From the NCBI RefSeq assembly GCF_001953635.1, contig NZ_MEJH01000014.1, positions 33,011 through 97,010 on the forward strand: a DNA stretch of 64,000 nt, in the 5' to 3' direction. The DNA is from Alteromonas abrolhosensis. GTDB lineage: Bacteria > Pseudomonadota > Gammaproteobacteria > Enterobacterales > Alteromonadaceae. The notes below the pieces were generated by a model, which searched no databases, was not told the DNA's origin, and saw only the letters and a program-made list of their open reading frames with translations. Made by a program: the position numbers and the translations under genes. Every line of letters starts with the position of its first letter. Position 1 is the first letter of the stretch. Below are positions 10,208-21,042 of this stretch, one piece after another.

Positions 10208-10286
10208 CTACATTTGGATAAATATGGCGCGGTTACGCGTTATGTAACCAAGACCTTACACGATTACGCAAGGTCGTTGCCACACT

Positions 10287-11582
10287 TTACTGATTGCTAT
10301 AAAGGGTTTTAAAGCGGGTAAAGTAGTCTGGAAAAGTTTTACGTGTACAACCCGGGTCATTTATCGTGACCGGCGTATCGCTTAATGCAACAAGCGAGAA
10401 ACACATGGCAATACGGTGGTCGTTGTAAGTATCTATCTCTGCGTGTTTGAGCGAGTCTGTTGGCCACACTTTTATGTAGTCGTGCCCTTCTTCCACTTTC
10501 GCGCCTAACTTTTGAAGTTCAGTCGCCATTGCCGCAAGTCGGTCAGTTTCTTTCACGCGCCAGTTATAGATGTTGGTCATGGTTGTTGGACCTTCAGCAA
10601 ACAAGGCCGTTGTAGCAATGGTCATGGCTGCATCAGGAATATGGTTCATATCCATGTTTACGCCTTTAAGTGGCGCACCGGTTACTTCAACATATTCATC
10701 GTTCCACACGACTTTCGCGCCCATGGCCTCAAGCACATCGGCAAAGCGAATGTCACCTTGAATACTGTTTTGTCCAATACCGGTTACGCGTACCGTACCA
10801 CCTTTAATGGCACCGGCTGCAAGGAAGTAAGATGCTGACGATGCATCGCCTTCAACCATAAATTTGCCCGGTGCAACATACTTAGCATCAGCAGAAACCG
10901 TAAACGTCTGGTAGCTGTCGTTTTCGACAGTAACACCAAACTTAGCCATGGTATCTAGCGTGATATCAATATAGGGCTTAGAGACCAATTCGCCCTTAAT
11001 GCGAATAGTCACATCACCAGAAAAGAGCGGAGCAGCCATTAAGAGCGCGGTTAAGAACTGGCTAGATACACTGCCGTCTACCGACATTTCACCGCCGTTT
11101 AAAGTCTTACCTTTAATTTGTAGCGGCGGGTAACCTTCATTTTTAAGGTAAGTTACTTCAGCATCGGCTTCGCGTAGCGCATCGACTAAGTCGCCAATTG
11201 GACGCTCTTCCATGCGCGGCTCACCGGTAAGTACCGTATCAACGTTACTTGCAGCAAGTGCAGCGCACAAAGGTCGCATTGCTGTACCCGCATTACCCAA
11301 GAAAAGCTCAAGTGGCTCTGCTACGTTAAATGCACCACCGTTACCTTGCACAACGCATTGTGTTTTGTCTTCGCTAAGGCGATAGTTTATGCCTAATTTA
11401 GTTAGTGCATTTAACATGTGCTCAATATCTTCGCTATCAAGCAAGTTGGTTAATTCAGTTTCACCTTCAGCTAACGCGGCAAGCAGAAGTGCGCGGTTAG
11501 ACAGACTTTTTGAGCCAGGTACATTGACCTCTCCCGATACTTTTGCAATCGGGTCTAATGTTAACTGCTCCATTTTATCCAT
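10287..11582 (-). CDS. aroA: 3-phosphoshikimate 1-carboxyvinyltransferase (EPSP synthase)
   Basis: A 431-residue EPSP synthase, joining phosphoenolpyruvate to shikimate 3-phosphate in aromatic amino acid synthesis. The N-terminal block [19 protein letters not shown] carries the substrate-binding [18 protein letters not shown] is the PEP-site motif of glyphosate-sensitive class I enzymes, and [20 protein letters not shown] is the C-terminal signature. The start at 11582 overlaps the end of serC by eight bases. A second ATG four codons in (11573) gives [14 protein letters not shown], closer to E. coli (MESLTLQPIARVDG), and may be the real start; either way translation is probably coupled to serC. 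Confidence 0.96.
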   Translation of the reverse strand: MDKMEQLTLDPIAKVSGEVNVPGSKSLSNRALLLAALAEGETELTNLLDSEDIEHMLNALTKLGINYRLSEDKTQCVVQGNGGAFNVAEPLELFLGNAGTAMRPLCAALAASNVDTVLTGEPRMEERPIGDLVDALREADAEVTYLKNEGYPPLQIKGKTLNGGEMSVDGSVSSQFLTALLMAAPLFSGDVTIRIKGELVSKPYIDITLDTMAKFGVTVENDSYQTFTVSADAKYVAPGKFMVEGDASSASYFLAAGAIKGGTVRVTGIGQNSIQGDIRFADVLEAMGAKVVWNDEYVEVTGAPLKGVNMDMNHIPDAAMTIATTALFAEGPTTMTNIYNWRVKETDRLAAMATELQKLGAKVEEGHDYIKVWPTDSLKHAEIDTYNDHRIAMCFSLVALSDTPVTINDPGCTRKTFPDYFTRFKTLYSNQ

Positions 11583-12660
11583 TCACTCTTTCAAATTCGC
11601 GCATAAATTCAACTAGCGCAACAATGCCTTCTACTGGCATTGCATTATAAATACTGGCACGCATGCCCCCAACTGAACGATGCCCTTTAAGAGCAAGTAA
11701 CCCTGCTTCTTGCGACTGTTTAAGGAACAATCCGTCAAGTTCAGCATTGGCTAAATGAAACGGCACGTTCATTTTTGATCGGTTGTCAGGGTGGACTTTA
11801 CTTGAGTAAAAATCAGAGCTATCAATAGCTGAATACAATAACGCTGCCTTTTCCGCATTGCGTTTCGCCATAGCATCAACACCGCCCATATCTTTAAGCC
11901 ATTCAAATACAAGGCCAGCCAAATACCATGAAAACGTTGGCGGTGTGTTGTACATAGAGTCAGACTTTGCAGCTAGTGCATAATCGAAGATAGAGGGCGT
12001 TTCTTTACGTGCTTTGCCAACTAGGTCTTCACGCACAATAACTACTGACAAACCACTTGGACCAATATTTTTCTGTGCACCAGCGTAAATGACGCCGTGC
12101 TTTGCTACATCTAACGGCTGAGACAATATGGTCGACGACATATCAGAAACCAGCGGAACCTTGCCCGACTCAGGTAGCCAATCGAAAGCAATTCCGTCAA
12201 CAGTTTCATTTGGACAGAAATGGTAATACGCGGCAGATTGATCAATATCACTCAACTGAGGCTGCGCAATATAATGAAGTCCATCTTTTTCAGATACTTC
12301 CCCCACTACCTTCGCATTATTGTACTTGCTAGCTTCTTCTACCGCGCCTTTTGACCAAGAACCACTGACTAAGTGAAGACTGGTATCATCAGAGCTTGAT
12401 AAGTTCAGCGGAACGGCTGCAAATTGCCCGCGACCACCACCATGTGTAAATAGAACATGATAGTTTGACGGAATAGATAGTAGGTCGCGTAAGTCCTGTT
12501 CTGCTTTTGCGGCTATCTCAATGAAGTCTTTGCCACGGTGGCTCACTTCCATTACAGAGCAGCCTAGGTCGCGCCAATTTGTAAATTCTGATTGTGCCTT
12601 TTCCATTACTTCTTTTGGAAGCATGGCGGGGCCTGCACTAAAGTTAAAAACCTCTTTCAT
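11575..12660 (-). CDS. serC: Phosphoserine aminotransferase
   Basis: A 361-residue PLP-dependent aminotransferase of the serine pathway (3-phosphohydroxypyruvate to phosphoserine), also used for pyridoxal synthesis. [11 protein letters not shown] at the start, [30 protein letters not shown] and the PLP-lysine segment [18 protein letters not shown] are all present, and [16 protein letters not shown] sequence ([14 protein letters not shown]) closes the protein. The ATG at 12660 matches E. coli SerC; a start five codons upstream is possible but unsupported. The 3' end overlaps aroA by eight bases, the classic serC-aroA mixed-function operon. Confidence 0.97.
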   Translation of the reverse strand: MKEVFNFSAGPAMLPKEVMEKAQSEFTNWRDLGCSVMEVSHRGKDFIEIAAKAEQDLRDLLSIPSNYHVLFTHGGGRGQFAAVPLNLSSSDDTSLHLVSGSWSKGAVEEASKYNNAKVVGEVSEKDGLHYIAQPQLSDIDQSAAYYHFCPNETVDGIAFDWLPESGKVPLVSDMSSTILSQPLDVAKHGVIYAGAQKNIGPSGLSVVIVREDLVGKARKETPSIFDYALAAKSDSMYNTPPTFSWYLAGLVFEWLKDMGGVDAMAKRNAEKAALLYSAIDSSDFYSSKVHPDNRSKMNVPFHLANAELDGLFLKQSQEAGLLALKGHRSVGGMRASIYNAMPVEGIVALVEFMREFERVNG

Positions 12661-12732
12661 CGCGCTTTTCAACACCTGTAGATAATTACCGTTTAACCCA
12701 CGTTATTTTTACATTTTGTGGGTCTATTAGGT

Positions 12733-12758
12733 AAACAAGCGGCAAAAGCCGCTTGTTT
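12733..12758 (-). terminator. Stem-loop after gyrA, probable terminator
   Basis: AAACAAGCGGC and GCCGCTTGTTT form an eleven-base perfect stem with a four-A loop, 46 bases past the gyrA stop. The T run on the minus strand is only three bases, so termination may be partial and read-through into serC is possible. Confidence 0.65.
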
Positions 12759-12804
12759 AAAAGAACACTGATAATGCGCAAGGTGTTACGCCTGCGCTTC
12801 ATCC

Positions 12805-15519
12805 CTACTCTTCTGTCGTTGAGCCGTCACCGTCTTCTGCGGTGTTTTCTTGCTCTTGAACAGCAGTTTCTGCTTGTTCTGGCACATCGTCTGAAATGAT
12901 TGGGTTACCGTCTTCGTCGAATTCCTGTAACTCTTCCACTTCTTCAATGCGTTGTAACCCTACAACATGCTCACCTTCTACTGTACGTATTAGGCGAACA
13001 CCTTGAGTGTTACGGCCGACTACTGACACTTCGCTTACACGGGTACGAACCAGTGTGCCTTGGTCACTAATAAGCATAATTTCGTTGGTTTCGTCTACTT
13101 GAACCGCACCAACCACTTTACCGTTACGCTCAGATACCTTAATTGATACAACACCTTGTGTCGCACGGCTCTTCGCAGGGTAATCTTCTAGCGGGGTACG
13201 CTTACCAAAACCGTTCTCTGTAGCTGTCAGGATTGGACCATCGCCTTTTGGAACAATAAGTGATACCACTTTTTGACCATCTTGCAGTCTAATACCGCGA
13301 ACACCTGTTGCCGTTCGTCCCATTGGACGAAGTGCTAGAAGCTCTTCACCTGTTTCTGGGTCGCGCTTCACTTCACCGGTTTCGCTATCGCGTAGTTTTT
13401 CATTAAAGCGAACTACTTTACCTGCATCAGAGAACAGCATGATGTCGTCATCACCGTGGGTAATATCAACACCAATCAATTCATCGCCTTCATTAAGGTT
13501 CACTGCGATAATACCGCTTGAACGTGGACGTGAATATAGGCTTAGGTCAGTCTTTTTCACTGTACCGTTAGCCGTTGCCATTAGTACGAATTTACCTTCT
13601 TCAAATTCTTTAATAGGAAGAATGGCGGTAATACGCTCGTTTTCTTCAAGCGGTAAAATGTTAACTATTGGACGTCCGCGCGCATTTCGGCTAGCAAACG
13701 GCAATTGATACACTTTTAACCAATACAAGCGACCACGGGTAGAGAAACACAAAATGTGATCGTGGGTATTCGCTACCAGTAACCTTTCGATGAAATCTTC
13801 ATCTTTCATCTTGGTTGCTGATTTACCACGGCCACCACGACGCTGCGCTTCGTAGTCTGTAAGCTTTTGATATTTCACATAACCTTCGCGAGAAAGCGTT
13901 ACAACAACATCTTCTTGCTCAATGAGATCTTCAATATCAATATCGTGACTTGCTGCCGTAATTTCAGTACGACGCTCATCACCAAATTCATCACGTACTT
14001 TTTCAAGTTCTTCTTGAATTACTTCCATCAAGCGCTCTGGGCTATTTAGGATGTGAAGAAGTTCTGCGATGATCTCTAGAAGTTGCTTGTACTCTTCAAG
14101 GATCTTCTCGTGCTCAAGGCCCGTTAGCTTGTGTAAGCGAAGGTCAAGAATAGCTTGCGCTTGCTGCTCAGTAAGGTAGTACTTGCCGTCGCGAATACCA
14201 AATTCTGGCATTAACCAGTCAGGACGTGCGGCGTCATCGCCTGCGCGCTCAAGCATTTGCGCTACGTCGCCTAAGTCCCAACCTTGTGCCACAAGCGATT
14301 TCTTGGCGTCTGCTGGGCTTTGCGATGCTTTAATCAACTCAATAATTGGGTCGATATTCGCAAGCGCGATTGCCAAACCTTCAAGGATATGAGCACGGTC
14401 ACGGGCTTTACGTAATTCAAAAACGGTACGACGTGTTACTACTTCACGACGGTGAAGAATAAAGCATTCTAACGTTTCTTTAAGGTTGAATACCTTAGGC
14501 TGACCGTTATCAAGCGCAACCATGTTAATACCGAACACCGTTTGAAGCTGGGTATTAGCATATAGATGGTTAAGCAAAACTTCGGCAGATTCGTTGCGTT
14601 TAACTTCAATAACAATGCGCATACCGTCTTTATCAGACTCGTCACGCAGTGCAGAAACGCCTTCGATACGCTTTTCTTTTACCAGTTCAGCAATCTTTTC
14701 AATAAGACGCGCTTTGTTGACCTGGTAAGGGATCTCATTAACAACAATGGTTTCTTTGCCGTTGCTGTCAGTTTCAATTTCGGCTTTGGCACGGAGATAA
14801 ATTTTACCGCGACCTGTGCGATACGCATCTTCAATTCCCTTGCGCCCGCTGATCATTGCGGCCGTTGGGAAATCTGGACCTGGGATGTAAGTCATCAAGT
14901 CATCGATGGTAATAGATGGGTCTTGAATTAATGCTACGCAGCCGTTGATTACTTCGGTGAGGTTATGTGGCGGAATATTCGTCGCCATACCAACCGCGAT
15001 ACCCGACGAGCCATTAACAAGAAGGTTAGGTACCTTCGTTGGCAATACTTCAGGGATATGCTCTGTACCATCGTAGTTAGGTACGAAATCAACGGTTTCT
15101 TTATCTAAATCAGCGAGTAATTCGTGCGCAATTTTTGCCATACGAACTTCGGTATAACGCATCGCAGCAGCTGAGTCGCCGTCTACCGATCCGAAGTTAC
15201 CTTGACCGTCTACTAGCATATAGCGAAGTGAGAACGGTTGCGCCATACGAACAATAGTGTCGTAAACTGCAGAGTCACCGTGAGGGTGATATTTACCAAT
15301 TACGTCACCTACCACACGGGCAGATTTTTTGTATGGCTTGTTAAAGTCGTTTTTCAGTTCGTTCATTGCGAACAGCACACGACGGTGCACTGGCTTCAAG
15401 CCATCTCTTACGTCAGGCAAGGCTCGCCCGACAATAACGCTCATCGCGTAATCAAGGTAAGAGTTCTTTAACTCTTCCTCAATATTAACGGGGAGGATTT
15501 CTTTAGCGTTATCAGACAT
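12805..15519 (-). CDS. gyrA: DNA gyrase subunit A
   Basis: A 904-residue GyrA (E. coli 875) that cuts and rejoins DNA in the A2B2 gyrase. The first 130 residues keep E. coli numbering: H80-G81-D82-S83-A84-V85-Y86-D87 in the quinolone-resistance region, with wild-type S83 and D87, and the active-site tyrosine Y122 in [11 protein letters not shown]. The GyrA box QRRGGRGKS that wraps DNA is intact in the C-terminal beta-pinwheel. The extra length is a very acidic tail (residues about 860-904, rich in E, D and Q); such tails tune wrapping in other gyrases. It is divergent from ubiG as in E. coli. Confidence 0.98.
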   Translation of the reverse strand: MSDNAKEILPVNIEEELKNSYLDYAMSVIVGRALPDVRDGLKPVHRRVLFAMNELKNDFNKPYKKSARVVGDVIGKYHPHGDSAVYDTIVRMAQPFSLRYMLVDGQGNFGSVDGDSAAAMRYTEVRMAKIAHELLADLDKETVDFVPNYDGTEHIPEVLPTKVPNLLVNGSSGIAVGMATNIPPHNLTEVINGCVALIQDPSITIDDLMTYIPGPDFPTAAMISGRKGIEDAYRTGRGKIYLRAKAEIETDSNGKETIVVNEIPYQVNKARLIEKIAELVKEKRIEGVSALRDESDKDGMRIVIEVKRNESAEVLLNHLYANTQLQTVFGINMVALDNGQPKVFNLKETLECFILHRREVVTRRTVFELRKARDRAHILEGLAIALANIDPIIELIKASQSPADAKKSLVAQGWDLGDVAQMLERAGDDAARPDWLMPEFGIRDGKYYLTEQQAQAILDLRLHKLTGLEHEKILEEYKQLLEIIAELLHILNSPERLMEVIQEELEKVRDEFGDERRTEITAASHDIDIEDLIEQEDVVVTLSREGYVKYQKLTDYEAQRRGGRGKSATKMKDEDFIERLLVANTHDHILCFSTRGRLYWLKVYQLPFASRNARGRPIVNILPLEENERITAILPIKEFEEGKFVLMATANGTVKKTDLSLYSRPRSSGIIAVNLNEGDELIGVDITHGDDDIMLFSDAGKVVRFNEKLRDSETGEVKRDPETGEELLALRPMGRTATGVRGIRLQDGQKVVSLIVPKGDGPILTATENGFGKRTPLEDYPAKSRATQGVVSIKVSERNGKVVGAVQVDETNEIMLISDQGTLVRTRVSEVSVVGRNTQGVRLIRTVEGEHVVGLQRIEEVEELQEFDEDGNPIISDDVPEQAETAVQEQENTAEDGDGSTTEE

Positions 15520-15821
15520 AAACTGCTTAATCCCTTTATCTTGGTTTGTTCTGCGTTATCCAGCACTTCGCTTCACATCATTGTGAAAACAAGGCGTGGG
15601 AGCGCACTGTTATTATTATGTGGGTCATAATCGTGCTTCGAGTGTACCACTTGATGACAGAATTATGTAGCGCTTAATTACGCTTATTAATCAACTAAAA
15701 GGCAAGCGATTATTTTTCGTTCACCCCTTCTTATAATTTGCCTATTTCTGTTTAAAAACAGTGAAACATAACCTTAATTTACGATATCTTAAAAAGAGAT
15801 AGATTAAGGATTGTTTTACTC
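15520..15821. other. Divergent gyrA/ubiG intergenic region
   Basis: This 302-bp stretch holds no ORF worth calling. It must carry the promoters of gyrA (leftward) and ubiG (rightward). The right half is AT-rich (about 15650-15815). I see no convincing sigma-70 box pair or operator that I would place exactly. Confidence 0.5.
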
Positions 15822-16526
15822 ATGACGAACGTCGATCAACAAGAAATCAATAAGTTCTCTGAACTCGCTTCTCGCTGGTGGGATCCAGAAGGTGAATTTA
15901 AACCATTGCACCTTATTAACCCGCTTCGTTTGGACTTCATCAATCAACACAGCGAAGGCCTGTTTGATAAGAAAGTCGTCGATATAGGCTGTGGCGGAGG
16001 TATTCTAGCGGAATCAATGGCTCGTGCGGGTGCCACGGTAACTGGCTTGGATATGGCTGAAGCGTCGTTAGAAGTGGCTAAGCTTCACGGTTTAGAATCA
16101 GGGGTAAAAGTTGACTACGTATGCTCGACTGCCGAAGCGTTCGCAGAAGCGAACGAGGGTCAGTTTGATGTAGTGACCTGTATGGAAATGTTAGAACATG
16201 TACCCGACCCTGCTTCGGTTGTAATGGCCTGTGCTAAATTGGTTAAGCCTGGTGGCCATGTTTTCTTTTCTACGCTTAACCGAAATCTCAAGTCATACCT
16301 GATGGGGATCGTTGGGGCAGAATATATCCTTAAACTGGTTCCCAAAGGCACCCACGATCACAGTAAGTTCATTAAACCGTCTGAGCTTATGACGATGACA
16401 GATCAAGCTGGTTTACTGCCACGAGACATGACCGGTCTACACATGGACCCAATTTCTCAAGGTTTTTACCTTTCTGCGGATAATGTAGACGTTAACTACT
16501 TACTATATACAGTAGCGCAAAATTAA
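15822..16526 (+). CDS. ubiG: Ubiquinone biosynthesis O-methyltransferase UbiG
   Basis: A 234-residue SAM-dependent methyltransferase that performs both O-methylation steps of ubiquinone synthesis. [20 protein letters not shown] is the family start, [20 protein letters not shown] is motif I for SAM binding, and [17 protein letters not shown] and [17 protein letters not shown] follow. Length matches E. coli UbiG (240). Divergent from gyrA, as in E. coli. The nrdA regulatory region begins directly after its stop codon: the first NrdR box starts five bases later. Confidence 0.96.
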   Translation: MTNVDQQEINKFSELASRWWDPEGEFKPLHLINPLRLDFINQHSEGLFDKKVVDIGCGGGILAESMARAGATVTGLDMAEASLEVAKLHGLESGVKVDYVCSTAEAFAEANEGQFDVVTCMEMLEHVPDPASVVMACAKLVKPGGHVFFSTLNRNLKSYLMGIVGAEYILKLVPKGTHDHSKFIKPSELMTMTDQAGLLPRDMTGLHMDPISQGFYLSADNVDVNYLLYTVAQN

Positions 16527-16530
16527 TTTA

Positions 16531-16578
16531 ACACTATATATTGGGTTGCGGCGATATTTTAAACACCATATATCGTGT
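16531..16578 (+). promoter_or_regulatory. NrdR box pair 1 (distal) upstream of nrdA
   Basis: Box A, ACACTATATATTGGGT (16531-16546), matches the NrdR consensus acaCwAtATaTwGtgt at 15 of 16 positions. Box B, ACACCATATATCGTGT (16563-16578), matches at 14 of 16. Start-to-start spacing is 32 bp, three helical turns, as usual for paired NrdR boxes. NrdR represses ribonucleotide reductase operons when ATP/dATP binding changes its oligomer. Confidence 0.85.
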
Positions 16579-16729
16579 TTATATAAAAACTATTTTCTAA
16601 GAATAAATTAATTTTTATGTCGAAGAAATAATTAAAAATGCTTGCAATCCAGATATTTTACGCTTGTAGAACGCTAAAAAGTTAGTTGTTACTAACATAA
16701 ATTTCATGCCAGATTGAGTGCTCGAAATA

Positions 16730-16777
16730 CCACCAGATATTGGGTTGCATTAAGACTAAAACCTCACTATCTTGTGT
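16730..16777 (+). promoter_or_regulatory. NrdR box pair 2 (proximal, weaker) upstream of nrdA
   Basis: CCACCAGATATTGGGT (16730-16745) and CCTCACTATCTTGTGT (16762-16777) each match the NrdR consensus at 12 of 16 positions and are again exactly 32 bp apart. Both keep C4, A8, T9, T11 and G13. Parts of this pair repeat pair 1 (TATTGGGTTGC and TTGTGTTTA-like ends), which suggests an old duplication. Confidence 0.6.
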
Positions 16778-16788
16778 TTAATTCAGCA

Positions 16789-16819
16789 TGTGATCCCAAC
16801 GTAGATTTTAGGGATCGCA
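16789..16819. repeat. Inverted repeat in the nrdA leader region
   Basis: GATCCC (16792-16797) and GGGATC (16811-16816) form the core of a nine-base stem with one G-T pair, around a 13-base centre. It lies about 260 bp before the nrdA start, in a 554-bp gap after ubiG. It could be an operator or a leader hairpin; no specific regulator is recognised. Confidence 0.4.
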
Positions 16820-17080
16820 CAGATCGCAAAATGGGTTCTGGTTTATGCCAATTCCCGGTTGTGACATCAACCTCGCTGAAAATATAAACGCAGTGAAAAA
16901 AATTAAATGAGCAGTCTCTACTTTATACTCTTCGGTATCAGTTTAGGCCGCTTTCGTGTGTGTTGTTATCTGGCGTGAGCCAACTGAGGTAATGGCATTT
17001 ACACTTATATATATTAAAAAATGAAAAATGGGTACTTCATAGCCCACGCATCAAGCGCTAACAGACAAACGGCCAGTAAC

Positions 17081-19402
17081 ATGAATAACAACTTATTAGT
17101 CACCAAACGCAACGGTGAAAAAGAGTCCATCGACTTAGAGAAAATCCACAAAGTCGTCACATGGGCAGCCAAAGGACTTAAGAACGTTTCCGTTTCACAA
17201 GTTGAAATCAAGGCACAAATTCAGTTCTACGACGGTATCAATACCAGTGAAATCCACGAAACCTTGATCAAGTCAGCGGCAGATCTAATCTCTACCGATG
17301 CGCCAGATTATCAATACCTGGCAGCGCGCTTGGCTATTTTCCACCTTCGCAAAAAGGCCTACGGTCAATTTGAGCCGCCTGCCCTACTTGAGCATGTTGG
17401 AAAGATGGTTGATATGGGCAAGTACGACAAGCACTTGCTTGAAGACTACACGCCTGAAGAATTTGCTGAAATGGACTCGTATATCGACCATTGGCGCGAC
17501 ATGAACTTCAGCTACGCTGCAGTTAAGCAACTTGAAGGTAAGTATCTGGTTCAAAACCGTGTTACTGGTGAAATTTACGAAAGTGCACAGTTCCTATATA
17601 TCTTAGTGGCTGCATGCCTTTTCGCAAATTACGACAAAGCGACGCGTATGGACTACATTCGCCGCTTCTACGATGCCGCTTCAACATTCAAGCTGTCATT
17701 GCCTACACCTATTATGGCTGGCGTACGTACGCCAACTCGCCAATTTAGTTCATGTGTACTTATCGAAACCGGCGACAGCTTAGATTCAATCAATGCAACG
17801 GCAAGTGCCATTGTTAAATACGTAAGCCAGCGTGCGGGTATCGGTGTAAATGCCGGTCGCATTCGTGCACTAGGTAGCCCTATTCGTGGTGGTGAAGCGT
17901 TCCACACTGGTTGTATTCCTTTCTATAAATACTTCCAGACTGCAGTTAAAAGCTGTTCACAAGGTGGTGTTCGTGGCGGTGCTGCTACGCTGTTCTACCC
18001 TATCTGGCATATGGAAGTAGAATCGTTATTGGTTCTTAAGAACAACCGTGGTGTAGAAGAAAACCGTGTACGTCACCTAGATTACGGTGTTCAGTTCAAC
18101 AAACTGATGTACCAACGCATGATGAAAGATGGCTACATTTCATTGTTTAGCCCATCTGACGTTCCTGGTCTTTACGATGCATTCTTTGCTGATCAAGAGA
18201 AGTTTGAAGAGCTATACGTTAAATACGAAAACGACGACAGCATCCGTAAAAAGCAAATCAAAGCAATGGAACTGTTTAGCTTGTTTATGCAAGAGCGTGC
18301 AAGCACAGGTCGTATTTATCTTCAAAACGTTGACCACTGTAATACGCACAGCCCGTTTAATCCGGAAGTTGCACCAGTACGTCAAAGTAACTTGTGTCTT
18401 GAAATCGCGCTACCTACTAAGCCGCTACAGCACGTTAATGACGAAAATGGTGAGATTGCACTTTGTACATTATCTGCGTTTAACTTAGGTGCAATTAAGT
18501 CACTTGACGAGTTTGAAGAGCTGTCTGATCTTGCTGTACGTGCCCTAGATAACCTGCTTGATTACCAAGACTACCCAGTTCCTGCTGCATATAACGCAAC
18601 AATGGGACGTCGTACGCTTGGCGTAGGTGTTATCAACTTTGCATACTACCTAGCTAAAAATGGCGTTAAATACTCTGACCACAGCGCTAATGCTCTGGTA
18701 CACCGCACGTTTGAAGCAATGCAGTATTACCTATTAAAAGCGTCTAACAACCTTGCGAAAGAAAAAGGTGCGTGTCCTAAGTTCAACGAAACCACTTATT
18801 CTCAAGGCATTATGCCAATTGACAGCTACAAGAAAGATCTTGATAGCGTGTGCAATGAACCGCTTCATTACGACTGGGATTCGCTTCGTGAAGAAATTAA
18901 AACTCACGGCCTGCGTAACTCTACCCTATCAGCATTGATGCCATCAGAAACGTCTTCGCAAATTTCTAATGCGACGAACGGTATTGAGCCACCGCGTGGT
19001 TTTATCAGCATTAAGTCGAGTAAAGATGGGGTTCTTAAGCAAGTAGTACCTGAATACGAAACGCTAAGAGATCAATACGAACTACTTTGGGATATTCCTT
19101 CAAACGATGGTTACCTACAACTTGTTGGTATCATGCAGAAGTTTATCGACCAAACTATCTCAGCGAATACCAACTATGACCCAAGCCGTTACGAAGGTAA
19201 CAAGGTACCAATGAAGCTTCTTCTTAAAGACCTTCTTACTACGTATAAACTGGGTGTTAAAACACTTTACTATCATAACACTCGTGACGGCGCGTCAGAC
19301 ACCTCTGCACTCGATGCTAAAGCGAGTGAGCCTATGCCACGTCAAGAAGAAGTGGTTGTAGAGGAAGATGATGATTGTGCAGGCGGTGCGTGTAAGATCT
19401 AA
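17081..19402 (+). CDS. nrdA: Ribonucleoside-diphosphate reductase class Ia, alpha subunit
   Basis: A 773-residue aerobic ribonucleotide reductase large subunit that converts NDPs to dNDPs. LLVTKRNGEKESIDLEKIHK begins the ATP-cone allosteric domain (about 1-95). The active site includes the NLCLEI segment with its cysteine and glutamate, and SSCVLIETGDSLDSINAT carries the other redox cysteine. The C terminus ends in CAGGACKI, the C-x4-C pair that is reduced by thioredoxin or glutaredoxin. The ATG at 17081 is chosen because it matches E. coli NrdA (MNQNLLVTKR, 761 residues); an in-frame ATG 20 codons upstream (17021) adds unrelated residues. It leads a nrdA-nrdB-yfaE operon under probable NrdR control. 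Confidence 0.97.
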   Translation: MNNNLLVTKRNGEKESIDLEKIHKVVTWAAKGLKNVSVSQVEIKAQIQFYDGINTSEIHETLIKSAADLISTDAPDYQYLAARLAIFHLRKKAYGQFEPPALLEHVGKMVDMGKYDKHLLEDYTPEEFAEMDSYIDHWRDMNFSYAAVKQLEGKYLVQNRVTGEIYESAQFLYILVAACLFANYDKATRMDYIRRFYDAASTFKLSLPTPIMAGVRTPTRQFSSCVLIETGDSLDSINATASAIVKYVSQRAGIGVNAGRIRALGSPIRGGEAFHTGCIPFYKYFQTAVKSCSQGGVRGGAATLFYPIWHMEVESLLVLKNNRGVEENRVRHLDYGVQFNKLMYQRMMKDGYISLFSPSDVPGLYDAFFADQEKFEELYVKYENDDSIRKKQIKAMELFSLFMQERASTGRIYLQNVDHCNTHSPFNPEVAPVRQSNLCLEIALPTKPLQHVNDENGEIALCTLSAFNLGAIKSLDEFEELSDLAVRALDNLLDYQDYPVPAAYNATMGRRTLGVGVINFAYYLAKNGVKYSDHSANALVHRTFEAMQYYLLKASNNLAKEKGACPKFNETTYSQGIMPIDSYKKDLDSVCNEPLHYDWDSLREEIKTHGLRNSTLSALMPSETSSQISNATNGIEPPRGFISIKSSKDGVLKQVVPEYETLRDQYELLWDIPSNDGYLQLVGIMQKFIDQTISANTNYDPSRYEGNKVPMKLLLKDLLTTYKLGVKTLYYHNTRDGASDTSALDAKASEPMPRQEEVVVEEDDDCAGGACKI

Positions 19403-19420
19403 TACACGCCCTTCTGTTTA

Positions 19421-19460
19421 AATGGCAGGTGCGTGAAAGGACGTATTCGCGCTTGCCATT
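19421..19460 (+). other. Stem-loop between nrdA and nrdB
   Basis: AATGGCAGGTGCG (19421-19433) pairs with CGCGCTTGCCATT (19448-19460) over 13 bases with two G-U pairs and a 14-base loop. No T run follows, so it is more likely an mRNA stability or processing element than a terminator. Confidence 0.5.
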
Positions 19461-19525
19461 GACGTTTCGCAGCAAGAACACAAACAATAATACGCGTTAA
19501 TCATTAAGTTTTTAGTTAGGCCATC

Positions 19526-20656
19526 ATGAAATACACTACGTTTAATCAGCAAAGTACTAATCCATTGATCGAGCCGATGTTTTTCGGTAACCCCGTGAAC
19601 GTTGCACGCTACGACCAGCAAAAGCATGCCATTTTCGAAAAGCTTATTGAGAAACAAATTAGCTTTTTTTGGCGACCAGAAGAAGTTGATGTTTCTCGAG
19701 ATCGCGTAGATTTTCAAAAACTAACCGACCCAGAAAAACATATCTTCATTTCGAACCTTAAGTACCAAACTCTGCTAGATTCGGTACAGGGTCGCAGTCC
19801 AAACATCGCATTTTTGCCCATTATTTCACTACCAGAGTTAGAAACGTGGGTAGAAACATGGTCGTTTTTTGAAACTATCCATTCGCGTTCATACACGCAC
19901 ATTTTGCGTAACCTATTTTCAGATCCTAGTGAAATCTTCGAAGATATCGTAGTAAACGATGAAATTAAGCGCCGTGCTGCTGACATTTCTAAATACTATG
20001 ACGACCTTATTTTTGCCACTCAGCTTTGGCAAACTCAGGGTGAAGGCATTCACACCATCAATGGCACTGCATACACAGTTAACATGTACGAGTTGAAGAA
20101 GAAGCTTTACCTGTGCATGAATTCGGTGAATGCTCTGGAAGCAATCCGTTTCTACGTGTCTTTTGCCTGTACGTTTGCATTTGCAGAACGTAAGTTGATG
20201 GAAGGTAACTCTAAGATTATTCGTTTGATTGCCCGTGACGAAAACCTTCACTTATCTTCAACACAGCATATCCTTAATTTGTGGGCTAAGGGCAAAGATG
20301 ACCCTGAAATGGCGCAAATTGCAGAAGAATGTAAAGAAGAAGCGCGTGCTATCTTTATGAACGCCGTTGAGCAAGAAAAGCAGTGGGCTGACTACTTGTT
20401 CCAAAACGGTTCAATGATTGGTCTGAACAAAGAAATTCTTTGCCAATACGTCGAGTATATTGCTAATCAGCGTATGTCTGCCATTGGCCTAGACACGCCA
20501 TTTGAAGTTAGCAGTAATCCACTTCCATGGATGAACAACTATCTGAACTCAGACAATGTGCAGGTGGCACCTCAAGAGTCTGAAATCAGTTCTTATCTGG
20601 TAGGACAGATCGATTCTGCTGTAAGCGAAGACGACTTTGCTGATTTTGAGCTGTAA
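19526..20656 (+). CDS. nrdB: Ribonucleoside-diphosphate reductase class Ia, beta subunit
   Basis: A 376-residue ferritin-like subunit that holds the diiron centre and tyrosyl radical. [35 protein letters not shown], the radical tyrosine in HSRSYTHI, iron ligands in [18 protein letters not shown] and [12 protein letters not shown], and the C terminus [11 protein letters not shown] match E. coli NrdB (376 residues) closely. The retained tyrosine marks it as a class Ia protein rather than a Y-less Ic type. The flexible C-terminal tail ending in DFADFEL is the part that docks on NrdA. It is followed 12 bases later by yfaE. Confidence 0.97.
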   Translation: MKYTTFNQQSTNPLIEPMFFGNPVNVARYDQQKHAIFEKLIEKQISFFWRPEEVDVSRDRVDFQKLTDPEKHIFISNLKYQTLLDSVQGRSPNIAFLPIISLPELETWVETWSFFETIHSRSYTHILRNLFSDPSEIFEDIVVNDEIKRRAADISKYYDDLIFATQLWQTQGEGIHTINGTAYTVNMYELKKKLYLCMNSVNALEAIRFYVSFACTFAFAERKLMEGNSKIIRLIARDENLHLSSTQHILNLWAKGKDDPEMAQIAEECKEEARAIFMNAVEQEKQWADYLFQNGSMIGLNKEILCQYVEYIANQRMSAIGLDTPFEVSSNPLPWMNNYLNSDNVQVAPQESEISSYLVGQIDSAVSEDDFADFEL

Positions 20657-20668
20657 AACTACAGCTTA

Positions 20669-20941
20669 ATGAGTAGTAACGATAAATCACTCCGCATCGA
20701 CGTTGTCGATGTGGGGGCGATTATTGCCCCCCAAGATAAAACCCTCTTACACGCCCTTGAAGAAGCGGACGTTCATATTCACTACCATTGCCGTGAAGGT
20801 TTTTGTGGTGCATGCCGAACAAAACTTATTGAAGGCGAAGTTGAGTACACTACCGATCCCCTAGCCTTCATTGACGACGATGAGATTCTTCCATGTTGTT
20901 GCGTGGCTAAATGCCCATTAAAAATAAAAGTTCCTCTTTAA
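20669..20941 (+). CDS. yfaE: YfaE-type 2Fe-2S ferredoxin for NrdB diiron cofactor maintenance
   Basis: A 90-residue plant-type ferredoxin. The iron-sulphur ligands are visible in HCREGFCGACRTKL (C-x4-C-x2-C) and a downstream cysteine in ILPCCCVAKCP. In E. coli the homologue delivers electrons to rebuild the NrdB diiron-tyrosyl radical. Position right after nrdB, with a 12-base gap, supports the same role. The ATG at 20669 overlaps no other gene and lies shortly after the NrdB stop. Confidence 0.9.
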   Translation: MSSNDKSLRIDVVDVGAIIAPQDKTLLHALEEADVHIHYHCREGFCGACRTKLIEGEVEYTTDPLAFIDDDEILPCCCVAKCPLKIKVPL

Positions 20942-21042
20942 CTTCATACTCAAGCCTGAAAATATCGTATTCTCTATGGCTTTGCCGCAAATCTTTTCAG
21001 TTTTTAGCGCCTGATTTCGGAAAGAAGAAACCTAATCTTGCA

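Noticed and set aside
14566..14931. Open frame of 121 codons on the plus strand inside gyrA
   Set aside because: Fully antisense to conserved GyrA sequence with low-complexity F/N-rich translation; treated as a shadow.
17021..17080. Upstream ATG that would extend NrdA by 20 residues
   Set aside because: The extra residues do not align with NrdA proteins; the internal ATG gives the standard N terminus.
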